Source: Yersinia hibernica | Lineage (GTDB): Bacteria; Pseudomonadota; Gammaproteobacteria; Enterobacterales; Enterobacteriaceae | Assembly: GCF_004124235.1 (NCBI RefSeq) | Contig: NZ_CP032487.1 | Span: 2,976,001-3,040,000, forward strand | Length of the DNA stretch: 64,000 nucleotides | Direction of reading: 5' to 3' | Part shown: positions 41,634 through 50,202 of the stretch, in pieces | Layout of the letters: the number at the start of each line of letters is the position of its first letter | Numbering within the stretch: the stretch's first letter is position 1 | Made by a program: the position numbers and the translations under genes | Notes under the pieces: generated by a model | The model's database searches: none | What the model was told of the DNA's origin: nothing | The model's input: only the letters and a program-made list of their open reading frames with translations

Positions 41634-42704
41634 ATGAAGACGTTTAACACGCTCGACTTACAAACAATCCATTCACACATTACTCAGTTACAGACGACTA
41701 GCTTAAGAATTATAGATGGCCAGCTGTGGATACTGGACCAACAGGCCTTGCCACAGCGCCAGGAATGGCTGTCAGCCGATACGGTAGAATTGCTGATTGA
41801 GCATATTCAGGCGCTGCGGGTGCGCGGTGCGCCACTAATTGGGTTATCAGCCAGCCTGCTGCTGGCTTTACTGGCAGAGCGCGGCTTGCCGCAAGCTCAG
41901 CTTGAACAAGCCCTGATTGCACTGCGGGAATCGCGCCCAACGGCAGTGAATTTGATGAATAATTTGGCGCGGATGCAACAAGCATTACTGCAAGCCAATT
42001 GGGTTGAAGCTATGGCCCGCGAGGCATTGCGTCTGGTAGAGGAAGACCGCGAGTTATGTGAGCAGATTGCCCAGCATGGTGCTGAGTTGGTCAAACCCGG
42101 CAGCAATTTACTCACCCACTGCAACACTGGCGGGTTAGCCACCGCGGGCATTGGTACCGCCATCGGCGTATTACTGCGCGCTCATCAGCAAGGCAAAATA
42201 AAACAGGTGTGGGTCGATGAAACTCGCCCCTTGTTGCAAGGCGGGCGCTTAACCGCCTGGGAGCTGGGCGAACTGGGCATTCCTTATCAATTGATTTGTG
42301 ATTCGATGGCTGCCAGCTTGATGGCCCAAGGCAAGGTCGATGCTATCTGGGTTGGGGCTGATCGCATTGCTGCTAATGGCGATGTTGCGAATAAAATTGG
42401 CACCTATAGCTTGGCAGTATTGGCGCATTATCACCGCATTCCATTTTACGTGGCTGCGCCACATACTACCTCTGACCCGGGCTGCCCAAATGGTGCGGCA
42501 ATACCCATAGAGCAGCGAAATGCCAGTGAAGTCAAAGGGGTGTCCGGGAGTTTTGGTCATTGCCAATGGGCACCCGAAGCGGCCGCAGTGTATAACCCGG
42601 CCTTTGATGTCACCCCAGCCGCATTAATCACGGGCTGGGTATTAGACAGCGGCGTGGTCACGCCGGAACAAGTGGCTGCTGGCTTCTTTCAGCCCAAGAA
42701 TTAG
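41634..42704 (+). CDS. mtnA: methylthioribose-1-phosphate isomerase
   Basis: The 356-residue enzyme (eIF2B-like fold) converts methylthioribose 1-phosphate to methylthioribulose 1-phosphate. Blocks are [20 protein letters not shown], the active-site [20 protein letters not shown] (Cys) and [20 protein letters not shown] (Asp). The start ATG has only a weak ribosome-binding site and a short N-terminal extension relative to other homologues, so a slightly later start is possible. Confidence 0.95.
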   Translation: MKTFNTLDLQTIHSHITQLQTTSLRIIDGQLWILDQQALPQRQEWLSADTVELLIEHIQALRVRGAPLIGLSASLLLALLAERGLPQAQLEQALIALRESRPTAVNLMNNLARMQQALLQANWVEAMAREALRLVEEDRELCEQIAQHGAELVKPGSNLLTHCNTGGLATAGIGTAIGVLLRAHQQGKIKQVWVDETRPLLQGGRLTAWELGELGIPYQLICDSMAASLMAQGKVDAIWVGADRIAANGDVANKIGTYSLAVLAHYHRIPFYVAAPHTTSDPGCPNGAAIPIEQRNASEVKGVSGSFGHCQWAPEAAAVYNPAFDVTPAALITGWVLDSGVVTPEQVAAGFFQPKN

Positions 42705-42740
42705 CGGTGCCTGATATTTGCTAGCCAAAGTCATGGGAGT

Positions 42741-42788
42741 CACAGGTAGGCAAGCCCGATGCGCTGACTATCGGGCGTAGCTCCTGTG
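42741..42788. terminator. hairpin between convergent mtnA and mtnD
   Basis: CACAGG (42741-42746) pairs with CCTGTG (42783-42788) and GCCCGAT (42754-42760) with ATCGGGC (42770-42776), with mismatched bases in between. No T run follows. It may act as a bidirectional terminator or belong to a dispersed palindromic repeat family. Confidence 0.55.
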
Positions 42789-42807
42789 GCTTCCAGTATC
42801 AGGGAAA

Positions 42808-43350
42808 TCAATCTAAGCGCGGATAAACATCAGCAATCTTATCGCCGGTAAAATGCGCCACCCAACCCTCAGGGTTATCAAATACGCGAATGGCGGTAAA
42901 ATTCGGTTTAGACCCCATATCAAACCAATGAGGAGTATTGGCTGGCACGGATAGCAAGTCATTCTTTTCGCAAAGAATTTGATAAATCTTGCCTTTCAAA
43001 TGCAAGCAAAACAGCCCAAAACCTTCCACGAAGAAACGCACCTCATCTTCACCATGGGTATGCTCCGATAAAAATTTTTCGCGCAATACTTCCCGCTGCG
43101 CATTATCAGGGCGCATGCTGATCACATCCCAGCTCTGATAGCCTTTTTCCGCCACTAATCGGTCGATTTCATGCTGATAAGCTGCAATCACGGTATCTGG
43201 CTGCGGGTTTTCGCCTAGCTCGCAGTCTGCCTGCCAGCGCTCAAATCGCACGCCAATGGCGGCCAATTGCTGTTGAATTTCTTCAGCATCGCGGCTTTGC
43301 CACAGCGGCTGTTCTGGCTGTTCATCACTAAAAATGGTTAATCCGCTCAT
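42808..43350 (-). CDS. mtnD: acireductone dioxygenase
   Basis: The 180-residue cupin enzyme oxidises the acireductone to the keto acid of methionine (Fe form) or an off-pathway product (Ni form). Metal ligands are in [18 protein letters not shown] (His, His, Glu) and the later TPHWFDMG His. Its ATG overlaps the mtnC stop as ATGA. Confidence 0.97.
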   Translation of the reverse strand: MSGLTIFSDEQPEQPLWQSRDAEEIQQQLAAIGVRFERWQADCELGENPQPDTVIAAYQHEIDRLVAEKGYQSWDVISMRPDNAQREVLREKFLSEHTHGEDEVRFFVEGFGLFCLHLKGKIYQILCEKNDLLSVPANTPHWFDMGSKPNFTAIRVFDNPEGWVAHFTGDKIADVYPRLD

Positions 43351-44036
43351 GCAGTAAAATCCTCGAGGTTTATCTCATCAAAACGGCTGACTTGGCGATG
43401 GCGGCTTTCACTATCGGGAAGGTCGCGAATCAACTGGCAAGTCTGCCAACCGGCAAGCTGGGCGGCATCCAATTCCTGGCGAATATCGGACAAAAAGAGT
43501 AATGCAGCCGGTGCAATGGCCAACTGATTAGCGATATTCCGGTAAGCGCTCACTTCGCGTTTCGCCCCAACATGGGTGTCAAAATAACCGCTGAACAGTG
43601 GCTGTAAATCACCGGCATCACTGTAGCCAAACAATAATTTTTGCGCATCAACCGAGCCGGATGAATAGACATACAGCCCCACCCCTTGTTGCTGCCAGGC
43701 CGCCAGTTGCGGAGCAACATCAGCATACAAATGCCCACGGAAATCCCCTTGCAGGTAGCCAGTGCGCCAAATAATCCCCTGAATAGCTTTCAATGCCGTA
43801 GATTTGCGGTCTTCATCCATAAAACGGTGCAAAGTGGTAATCAGCGTTTCAATATCTGCATGCGGTTGCTCAATCTCACGGCCTAACCCCAGCAAGGCGC
43901 TGGCAACATCGTCATCCTGTCGATGCTCATGTAAGAAAGCGGTCAGCCGCTCGCGGGCATAAGGAAAAAGCACTTGATGGACAAATCGGATGTCGGTCGT
44001 GGTGCCTTCAATATCAGTGACTATGGCCTGAATCAT
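43347..44036 (-). CDS. mtnC: enolase-phosphatase E1
   Basis: This HAD-family enzyme (229 residues) carries out both enolisation and dephosphorylation in the salvage pathway. The nucleophile motif is [14 protein letters not shown], with [19 protein letters not shown] and [13 protein letters not shown] as the other HAD motifs. It overlaps both neighbours (mtnB stop, mtnD start) by ATGA, giving a tightly coupled mtnBCD operon. Confidence 0.97.
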   Translation of the reverse strand: MIQAIVTDIEGTTTDIRFVHQVLFPYARERLTAFLHEHRQDDDVASALLGLGREIEQPHADIETLITTLHRFMDEDRKSTALKAIQGIIWRTGYLQGDFRGHLYADVAPQLAAWQQQGVGLYVYSSGSVDAQKLLFGYSDAGDLQPLFSGYFDTHVGAKREVSAYRNIANQLAIAPAALLFLSDIRQELDAAQLAGWQTCQLIRDLPDSESRHRQVSRFDEINLEDFTA

Positions 44037-44665
44037 TTTGTCTCCGCTTTAAAGTTTGCGTCCAGCAGGCGGCGTTGCAGTTCGCACTGAAACAGGAACT
44101 CCAGCCCTTCCAAATGGCGGCGTGCTTCAGACACGCTGCTTCCCCAGCAGTACAAACCATGGCCGCGCACCAAGAAGCCGTAACGCAACGGGTTATTATC
44201 AGCCCATGCCGTAACTCGCAGTGCCAAAGCCGGGATATCTTGATCATTATCGAAAATAGGGATAACCACGCTATCAAGGTGGCTACGTTGCCCGGCAAGC
44301 GATTTCTGCATCTCATAGCCTTGCAGCACCAACCTATTGCTACGTTCTACTCGCGACAGCACAGTAGCATTCACCGAGTGAGTATGTAACACCGCATTAA
44401 TTGCTGGATACAGACGATATAGCAAGGTATGCAGGCCGGTTTCCGCCGATGGTGTACGCCCGCTGGGCACATAATTATTCGCCGTCTCCACCAGCAAGAA
44501 ATCATCGGCCGTCAGACTGCCTTTATCTTTGCCCGACTCGGTAACCAAACATTGCGTCGAGTCCAGCCGCAGGGACATATTACCGCCAGTCGCCGGGCAC
44601 CAGCCCTTCTCACCAATCCAGTGGCAGGCGGCCAGCAGCGCGCCCAGTTGTACATTTTCTGTCAT
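44033..44665 (-). CDS. mtnB: methylthioribulose-1-phosphate dehydratase
   Basis: A class II aldolase-like zinc enzyme. The start at 44665 ([20 protein letters not shown]) gives 210 residues; the longer open frame is not conserved. The ligand motif [15 protein letters not shown] and the later RGHGLYCWG histidine are visible. It begins the mtnBCD operon; met-box-like octamers lie about 100 bases upstream. Confidence 0.96.
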   Translation of the reverse strand: MTENVQLGALLAACHWIGEKGWCPATGGNMSLRLDSTQCLVTESGKDKGSLTADDFLLVETANNYVPSGRTPSAETGLHTLLYRLYPAINAVLHTHSVNATVLSRVERSNRLVLQGYEMQKSLAGQRSHLDSVVIPIFDNDQDIPALALRVTAWADNNPLRYGFLVRGHGLYCWGSSVSEARRHLEGLEFLFQCELQRRLLDANFKAETK

Positions 44666-44764
44666 TGCATATCCCGGTTGTGGTGTTGGTGTGCCATGGC
44701 AATATTTGTTAGCGCAAGAAATTGTTAGCACAATTTTATCTATGCTTAGCCAATTACGTCATTT

Positions 44765-44788
44765 AGCCGTTTAAACATCTAAGCGTCT
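44765..44788 (-). promoter_or_regulatory. three tandem MetJ-like boxes upstream of mtnB
   Basis: The octamers AGCCGTTT, AAACATCT and AAGCGTCT stand head-to-tail at 44765-44788; each matches AGACGTCT at 6 of 8 positions. The tandem arrangement is what MetJ needs for cooperative binding. They are 100 bases upstream of mtnB. Confidence 0.6.
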
Positions 44789-44874
44789 CGATTGCCAAAT
44801 CTTAACATCGTGTTATGGTGAAATGAAGTTGGTTTTAATGGGATATTCTGAGTTGATGTGATTAAAACAAAGCC

Positions 44875-44932
44875 TTGCCGCAAGCGAACTCAATACACTT
44901 GGTGATAATGAGCTATCTTGCGGCAATTTTTT
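44875..44932. terminator. hairpin with T6 tail at the left end of the prophage remnant
   Basis: TTGCCGCAAG (44875-44884) and CTTGCGGCAA (44917-44926) are a perfect 10-bp inverted repeat with a 32-base loop, followed by TTTTTT. On the plus strand it would act before the acyltransferase; on the minus strand it would shield mtnB from prophage transcription. Confidence 0.6.
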
Positions 44933-45085
44933 GCCCCATGGATGCCCCATTGAGCATTGTGACTATGCTTATTGATTTGCTCGGATTATCACTACCTGAG
45001 TTTGTATAGCCATTTTCTTAGTGTTACTTTAGTGATAACCTACGCCGCAAATTATTCAATAAACTTATTTTCTCAGAGTACCCTC

Positions 45086-46129
45086 ATGAACAAGATCACT
45101 TCTCTTGATGGTTTGCGCGGTCTGGCTGCGTTACTTGTATTGATTGATCATGCTTTTCTCGCAGCGCTAGACCTTAGCGGCAACGATCAAGGAATAGTCT
45201 TCTATATTTTATCTTTTATCGGGTCATTCGCCATTGGCGTATTTTTTATTCTCAGCGGTTTTGTTATTTTTGCATCGATTGGTAAAGATACCACAGCAAG
45301 CTTTCTTGCTAAGCGCGCATTTAGACTTTACCCTGTAATAGTAGTGTCAACAATAATAACTTATATAATACAGATAAAATATGGTAAATTTGTTTTTGAT
45401 GCTGAATCTTTAAAAAACCTAATACTTAACATGTCACTTTTTGGTGGGGCGTTAATATATAACGAGTCACTTGTTTTGCAGATAGTTTGGACTTTATCAA
45501 TAGAAGTCCAGTTCTATATTATAGCAGCAATGATATTGTCCGTAACCAGAGGAAATGTTGATAAATACATATATTACATAATTGCATTCCTGATGGTTGC
45601 GTTTATAGCAATATCAATTCACGTGCTAAAAATGCAGGATAGTCCATTCAAGGTTTATATTGGCGTTGGGTCTTCAATATTGCCATTCATGTTTGTAGGA
45701 ACATCAATATGCATGCTGAAGAAAAAAGCCATTAACAAAATGCAGTTTACAGGGCTCATTTTACTTATAATACTTGCTATAAGCTACGCGCCATACCCTA
45801 TCTACTTCTCTCTAGATAAGGGTCTACCCTCTTTCATTCTGGCAGTTATTGTTTTTTGCTTATGTCTGGACTATAAGCAAATGTCGAACATAATGAGCAA
45901 AAAACCAATGCTATTCCTTGGGAGAATTTCATATCCGTTATATGCAATTCACATGTCGGTATTAATATTTGCATACTATTCAAGGGATGTCATCGGTGGT
46001 TCTGGAGTATTCATCGAGATAGTGATTTTGAGTCTCATTATGGCCTATATTATTCACGTAACGGTAGAATCTCCAATCCATGCGTGGAGCAAAAGAAAGG
46101 TGAAGAATAAATACCTATTAAAGTCCTAA
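45086..46129 (+). CDS. membrane acyltransferase family 3 (O-antigen acetylase type)
   Basis: The 347-residue protein starts at the ATG at 45086 (MNKITSLDGLRGLAALLVLI), where family members begin; the frame is open 38 codons further up without similarity. The family hallmark LDGLRGLAALLVLIDH with its His, FFILSGFVIF and RAFRLYPV, and about ten membrane helices, mark it as OafA/WecH-like, without a C-terminal SGNH domain. Such enzymes O-acetylate LPS or other surface glycans; prophage copies often change serotype. The gene is much more AT-rich than its chromosomal neighbours, which suits cargo DNA. Its sugar substrate cannot be told from sequence. Confidence 0.88.
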   Translation: MNKITSLDGLRGLAALLVLIDHAFLAALDLSGNDQGIVFYILSFIGSFAIGVFFILSGFVIFASIGKDTTASFLAKRAFRLYPVIVVSTIITYIIQIKYGKFVFDAESLKNLILNMSLFGGALIYNESLVLQIVWTLSIEVQFYIIAAMILSVTRGNVDKYIYYIIAFLMVAFIAISIHVLKMQDSPFKVYIGVGSSILPFMFVGTSICMLKKKAINKMQFTGLILLIILAISYAPYPIYFSLDKGLPSFILAVIVFCLCLDYKQMSNIMSKKPMLFLGRISYPLYAIHMSVLIFAYYSRDVIGGSGVFIEIVILSLIMAYIIHVTVESPIHAWSKRKVKNKYLLKS

Positions 46130-46138
46130 GGATGATTT

Positions 46139-46174
46139 CTGCGGGGTGGCATTCAACACAATGTCACCCCGCAG
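46139..46174. terminator. 10-bp hairpin after the acyltransferase, used as IS target
   Basis: CTGCGGGGTG (46139-46148) pairs perfectly with CACCCCGCAG (46165-46174). The right arm of the stem contains the 8-bp sequence CCCCGCAG that was duplicated by the IS256-family insertion. Before insertion the hairpin probably terminated the acyltransferase and, from the other side, tail genes. Confidence 0.75.
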
Positions 46175-47489
46175 GAGACTGTAATTAAAATTGTGTAATT
46201 GCCTGTTTTTGATATGTTCACTCCAACAACGGAGACAGGCAAATTATGGACGAGAAGAAACTTAAAGCTCTCGCTGCAGAACTGGCTAAAGGCCTCAAAA
46301 CCGAGGCCGATCTCAATGCGTTTTCCCGTATGCTGACGAAGCTTACCGTCGAAACAGCGCTCAATGCAGAGCTGACTGAACACCTCGGACACGAGAAAAA
46401 TGCCCCAAAAACCGGTTCAAATACCCGCAACGGCTATTCATCCAAAACGCTGCTGTGCGACGATGGCGAGATTGAACTGAGCACGCCTCGTGACCGTGAA
46501 AATACCTTCGAGCCACAGCTTATCAAGAAAAATCAGACGCGTATCACGCAGATGGACAGCCAGATTTTGTCCCTGTACGCCAAAGGCATGACAACCCGTG
46601 AAATCGTCGCCACATTCAAGGAAATGTACGATGCGGACGTGTCACCCACGCTGATATCTAAAGTCACCGATGCGGTTAAAGAACAGGTTGCTGAATGGCA
46701 AAGTCGGCCTCTGGATGCGCTGTATCCCATTGTTTATCTTGACTGTATCGTGGTGAAAGTTCGTCAAAGTGGTAGCGTGATAAACAAAGCGGTGTTCCTC
46801 GCTCTCGGCATTAATACTGAAGGTCAGAAAGAACTTCTGGGCATGTGGCTGGCTGAAAACGAAGGGGCGAAGTTCTGGCTCAGTGTGCTGACGGAGCTTA
46901 AAAACCGGGGCCTTCAGGATATTCTGATTGCCTGTGTGGACGGCCTGAAAGGCTTCCCGGATGCGATAAACAGCGTGTATCCACAGACGCATATCCAGCT
47001 TTGCATCATTCACATGGTGCGCAACAGCCTGAAATACGTGTCGTGGAAGGACTACAAAGCCGTCACCAGCGGACTGAAAACGGTGTATCAGGCTCCGACA
47101 GAAGCGGCGGCACTGATGGCGCTGGATAACTTCGCGGCAACCTGGGACGATAAATACCCGCAAATCAGCAAAAGCTGGCGTGCGCACTGGGGAAATCTCA
47201 ATACGTTCTTTGGCTACCCGCCCGACATCCGCAAAGCCATCTACACCACTAATGCTATCGAATCGCTGAACAGCGTGATCCGTGCAGCTATCAAAAAGCG
47301 CAAAGTGTTCCCGACAGACGACTCAGTGAGAAAGGTTATTTATCTGGCGATCAAGGATGCTTCAAAAAAATGGAGTATGCCGATCCAGAACTGGCGGCTG
47401 GCGATGAGTCGTTTTATTATCGAGTTCGGTGACCGCCTGAGCGATCACCTTTAATATGGTGGCAGTTACACAGAATTATTTACAGGGTC
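46175..47489 (+). mobile_element. IS256-family insertion sequence (IS285-like)
   Basis: A 1315-bp element. Its ends, GAGACTGTAATTAAAATTG on the left and on the complementary right end GACCCTGTAAATAATTCTG, match at 22 of 29 positions overall. The 8-bp target duplication CCCCGCAG flanks it (46167-46174 and 47490-47497). The transposase frame is intact, and its length and sequence resemble Yersinia IS285. Confidence 0.93.
46246..47454 (+). CDS. IS256-family transposase
   Basis: The 402-residue protein is a mutator-type (IS256) DDE transposase. Blocks are LTEHLGHEKNAP and SNTRNGYSSKTL, the first Asp at PIVYLDCIVVKVR, the second at LIACVDGLKGFPDAINSVYP followed by QLCIIHMVRNSLKYV, and the Glu at AIYTTNAIESLNSVIR. 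It opens MDEKKLKALAAELAKGLKTE as in IS285. No frameshift or stop is seen, so it should be active. Confidence 0.95.
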   Translation: MDEKKLKALAAELAKGLKTEADLNAFSRMLTKLTVETALNAELTEHLGHEKNAPKTGSNTRNGYSSKTLLCDDGEIELSTPRDRENTFEPQLIKKNQTRITQMDSQILSLYAKGMTTREIVATFKEMYDADVSPTLISKVTDAVKEQVAEWQSRPLDALYPIVYLDCIVVKVRQSGSVINKAVFLALGINTEGQKELLGMWLAENEGAKFWLSVLTELKNRGLQDILIACVDGLKGFPDAINSVYPQTHIQLCIIHMVRNSLKYVSWKDYKAVTSGLKTVYQAPTEAAALMALDNFAATWDDKYPQISKSWRAHWGNLNTFFGYPPDIRKAIYTTNAIESLNSVIRAAIKKRKVFPTDDSVRKVIYLAIKDASKKWSMPIQNWRLAMSRFIIEFGDRLSDHL

Positions 47490-47508
47490 CCCCGCAGTTG
47501 CATCTACA

Positions 47509-47733
47509 TCATTTATCTTTAGGTGTTGGTATAGGCTCTGGTTGTTTAAACTCACCGTCAGAGTATGTCTAGTGAATCTCGGGCTTCGGTTCAATTTCGG
47601 TTATATCCACCATCTGGGCCACAAAATCTGGCGTAAAGCGATCATTGATATCAATTTCATTTCCATCAGGTCCAACCGCAGGGGGAATTATTTCAACAAC
47701 TTCACCATCCTGAATAAAGGCATAGATTCTCAT
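47509..47733 (-). pseudogene. small phage tail-region protein with in-frame amber stop
   Basis: The frame starts at 47733 (MRIYAFIQDGEVVEIIPPAV) and runs 54 codons to a TAG at 47569-47571. The same frame then continues TYSDGEFKQPEPIPTPKDK to a TGA at 47509-47511. Lambdoid phages carry similar short proteins after the tail fibre gene, and a tryptophan (TGG) is common at that place, so the TAG is best read as a point nonsense mutation. The gene directly follows the tail-protein fragment (TAATATG). Confidence 0.7.
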
Positions 47734-47734
47734 A

Positions 47735-48202
47735 TTAGTACTCCAGAATGACAGCGCCATCTTTCCCATTTTCTCCACTTTGGGAGGTCAATGCATAACT
47801 TGCAGCCCCGCCGCCGCCTATAGAAAGAGAGTTTCTTCCTGATCCCCCGCTTCGAGTTGAACCACCAAGAACAGATCCACCGCCATCCCCGGCACCTACC
47901 TTGCCTGCCGTCAGTTCAGAAATTGCAACCATCTGCTCAGGCTTTAATTCGCTGGCATCTTTAAACGACCAGACCGACTGGATGATTGAGTTGCCGTCAT
48001 CATCTTTACCAACAACGTGAGTGCCAAATGTAGCCAGGTCAGCAATCGACGTTCGTCCCATCACTGACAGGCGCTCCATCGCTTCCTCAAAGGTCATAAT
48101 GGCTTCGTTAATCGCTTCATACTGAACTGACTGAAGAAAGGCTTGTACCTTACCATTTCTTACCATAGTGGCGGCCTTGGAGTGGATACCCTCCCATCCC
48201 AA
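47735..48202 (-). pseudogene. deletion chimera: terminase small subunit fused to glycine-rich tail protein C-terminus
   Basis: Residues about 7-101 (HSKAATMVRNGKVQAFLQSV to MVAISELTAGK) resemble the middle of phage terminase small subunits, including GRTSIADLATFG and IQSVWSFKDASELKPEQM. From about residue 102 the sequence switches to a glycine-rich tail-fibre-like end (GAGDGGGSVLGG, SIGGGGAASYAL, GKDGAVILEY). The 5' end is also lost: the frame begins from a TTG inside rusA sequence. It is therefore a fusion left by loss of the head and tail genes between the two parents. A functional product is unlikely. Confidence 0.75.
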
Positions 48203-48492
48203 ATGCGACAGTCGTCTTCAAAAATGGCGTCAAGCAGCGCCTTTTCGAGATTGTCTTTATCAGGTTTGGTTTGGTGCGGTTTTCCATCCATTTCAGAGCG
48301 TTTCTTTTTGCTCCAACTTGGCGGCATCGGGATTACGAAAGTTACGTGGTAATGTGATTCGGGGAGGGATATTCGATTTAGCCTTACTTCGTCGCAGAAT
48401 GCTCGGTATCGTAGAACTGGTGGTCTTTTCTTCCATTTATCACTCTGCGTCATCCTTGGCTTGGGTATGGGAGTTATGTGATATTCGGTCAT
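48160..48492 (-). pseudogene. rusA: RusA Holliday-junction resolvase, C-terminus lost by deletion
   Basis: The 110-residue frame matches phage RusA (usual length about 120): TFVIPMPPSWSKKKRSEMDG, the acidic catalytic segment KPHQTKPDKDNLEKALLDAI and FEDDCRIWD. After about residue 99 the conserved end is replaced by an unrelated tail (GRVSTPRPPLW) that is out-of-frame terminase sequence. The catalytic acidic residues remain, so some activity cannot be excluded. Its ATG overlaps the upstream gene's stop (ATGA). Confidence 0.8.
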
Positions 48493-48779
48493 ATCTTCAC
48501 CTTATTCTCCGACAGTAAGATTGCTTGTGTCCTGACCATTCCCTCCAGGTGAGCCAAGTGCGCACTCTCGATATCCATAATGTGCGTACGCCGGTCTATC
48601 TCGTCATGGCAAGCAGAGCAACACCATGCGCCGAATAGGTCAGGCGGCTTGATTCCAGTGCCACATATTCCCGATAGCCGGTAGTGGGCCAACACCACGG
48701 TTTCGTTATTGCCATTACAAATGCCCGGTAGCCTAACTTGGCACTCGCGGCCTTTAGCCTCTTTGCGTAAGTTCGCCAT
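48489..48779 (-). CDS. phage DUF1364 protein, putative zinc-binding nuclease-like
   Basis: The 96-residue product (start 48779, MANLRKEAKGRECQVRLPGI) matches the DUF1364 family of lambdoid phages. Conserved Cys/His include RECQVRLPGICNG, VVLAHYRLSGICG and GAWCCSACHDEIDRR, an HNH-like arrangement. It usually lies next to rusA, as here, in the recombination/late-control part of the right arm. The exact role is not established. Confidence 0.8.
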   Translation of the reverse strand: MANLRKEAKGRECQVRLPGICNGNNETVVLAHYRLSGICGTGIKPPDLFGAWCCSACHDEIDRRTHIMDIESAHLAHLEGMVRTQAILLSENKVKI

Positions 48780-48888
48780 CTCTTTTCTCCTTCGCTGCTT
48801 TATCAATGCATTTCTGATGAGCGTAGGTTTCACCCTTGTTAAGCATCAGGAAGCAGAAGATACATATTGATTGGGGGAGTTCAGGCAT
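48754..48888 (-). CDS. small Cys/His phage protein
   Basis: A 44-residue frame starting at 48888 (MPELPQSICIFCFLMLNKGE) has a C-x2-C and a later H-x3-C (AHQKC), suggesting a small zinc-binding protein. It overlaps the genes on both sides (26 bases with DUF1364, 8 bases with the nuclease-like gene), the packing usual for lambdoid nin-type regions. Function unknown. Confidence 0.6.
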   Translation of the reverse strand: MPELPQSICIFCFLMLNKGETYAHQKCIDKAAKEKRDGELTQRG

Positions 48889-49396
48889 GGCTAACCTCCG
48901 GTTTTGGAAAGCCATCGTAGACTTCAGACAAGTGACCTCTGATTTGCATTCTTCGCAGCGCGCTATACATAAAATCGCATTCAGCCTGCTTATTAGCCTT
49001 GAATGGCTTCGATGCTGTAGAGCACCACAGAGCGTTGCCGGGCCAGCCATGTACCTTGTAAACTCGTCCGTTCTTTACGTGCAATAACCCCCACCCTTGC
49101 GGCAGATCAGCGGCGTTAATGATTCCCGGCTCACAGATAAAGAACCGCCAGTCGCCCATACCTAGCTCTGGGTCAATACGAAAACGCTTTTTCTTGTCTG
49201 CCAAAAAATCAGATCGGGAGCACTTAGCTTCAATCAGGCATGACGCCAGATTTCTAAACCCTATTGCATCGGGCTGCTCTCCAGTTGATACGGCGGCAAC
49301 AAAGCGATCATGAAATGCCACTTTAAATCCGTTGTTCCTGAGAAACTTTTCAACTATTAGACATAGTTCATCGTGAGTTAATGACTGCTCACCCAT
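48881..49396 (-). CDS. phage protein with PD-(D/E)xK-like nuclease motif
   Basis: I do not recognise a named family for this 171-residue protein. It contains EQPDAIGFRNLASCLIEAKC, which has the spacing of a PD-(D/E)xK nuclease core (Asp, then E-A-K), followed by a basic SRSDFLADKKKRFR. An additional block DWRFFICEPGIINAADLPQG fits proteins of this type that recognise DNA ends or substrates. It overlaps the next upstream gene by 8 bases. The nuclease assignment is from motif only. Confidence 0.65.
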   Translation of the reverse strand: MGEQSLTHDELCLIVEKFLRNNGFKVAFHDRFVAAVSTGEQPDAIGFRNLASCLIEAKCSRSDFLADKKKRFRIDPELGMGDWRFFICEPGIINAADLPQGWGLLHVKNGRVYKVHGWPGNALWCSTASKPFKANKQAECDFMYSALRRMQIRGHLSEVYDGFPKPEVSHA

Positions 49397-49754
49397 CGCT
49401 GCTCTCCCTGTCTTTCATCATCAGGAATACAATCATGGCGGCGCGGAGAGGATTCTTATCCGTATGCAAATGCTCAATATCGTCATTTAGAATTACTGGT
49501 GAAATAGCATCCCATTCATACCCCGTCACTTTTGGCGTCAGAGTTATTCGCTCTCTAAAAATAATCGGCCATGCGTCAGCGGGGGTGTTGCAATAGTCAG
49601 GCAATGGGTAAGTTTGAATTCCGCTTGAGCCATATAACCAGGCTCCTGTTGTGTTGCTTGGGTGTGATGGTTCAAGATGCCAAGTGCCGTTCATGGCGAT
49701 ATCTGCCACCGCCTTGTTAATTTCAAAATCGCTCATTGCTGAATAGTCTTTCAT
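49389..49754 (-). CDS. phage protein, DUF2591-like
   Basis: The 121-residue protein begins MKDYSAMSDFEINKAVADIA and contains DYCNTPADAWPIIFRERITL and HLHTDKNPLRAAMIVFLMMK, features of DUF2591 proteins common in enteric phages. Their role is unknown. It lies in the minus-strand right-arm operon and overlaps the nuclease-like gene. Confidence 0.75.
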   Translation of the reverse strand: MKDYSAMSDFEINKAVADIAMNGTWHLEPSHPSNTTGAWLYGSSGIQTYPLPDYCNTPADAWPIIFRERITLTPKVTGYEWDAISPVILNDDIEHLHTDKNPLRAAMIVFLMMKDRESSDG

Positions 49755-49851
49755 CGCGTTCTCCTTACTCTGTCGAATTTTTCTTGTAACAGCCCGTGGA
49801 CATAATCAAATGTCTTTATCTGGCTGGCGGGGATTGGGGGTTTAGGCTTGG

Positions 49852-50193
49852 TTAAATCAGGCGAGATAACTTTTCACTTCTGGCGCGGTGCGTTTTCGCT
49901 TCATTCCTCAGCAAGAAATATATAAGCGTACCCCACGCCCAAAATGTGAATGGGTATGTTGATGCCACGATCAGTTTTAAGCACAAATACATGAACCATT
50001 CGCCAATCTCTCTGATTGTCATGTCAAAAAAATCGGTAATATCAAGTGCGTGTAAAAATAGTCCTTTGAATACTACGAATGTGACACTGGCAGATATAGC
50101 CCAGCAATCGAGAACAGACGGTTTGTAGCCTTGCCTGACTGCGGAGTATGGCTTATTTATAAAAGCCCTGATTCCAATATCCCAGTTATTCAT
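49852..50193 (-). CDS. hypothetical membrane protein of the prophage
   Basis: A 113-residue protein with two hydrophobic segments (AISASVTFVVFKGLFLHALD and ASTYPFTFWAWGTLIYFLL) and a basic C-terminus. I recognise no family. It is between DUF1367 and DUF2591-like genes and shares their strand, so it was probably part of the same transcript. Confidence 0.55.
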   Translation of the reverse strand: MNNWDIGIRAFINKPYSAVRQGYKPSVLDCWAISASVTFVVFKGLFLHALDITDFFDMTIREIGEWFMYLCLKLIVASTYPFTFWAWGTLIYFLLRNEAKTHRARSEKLSRLI

Positions 50194-50202
50194 GTTGCCA
50201 CC

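Noticed and set aside
44666..45085. SAM-type riboswitch upstream of the methionine-salvage genes
   Set aside because: The hairpin at 44875-44932 lies far from mtnB, and no riboswitch core was recognised; met boxes explain the regulation better.
47569..47571. Recoding (such as programmed read-through) at the TAG
   Set aside because: No recoding signal or conserved structure is seen, and the surrounding remnant is clearly decaying. A nonsense mutation is simpler.
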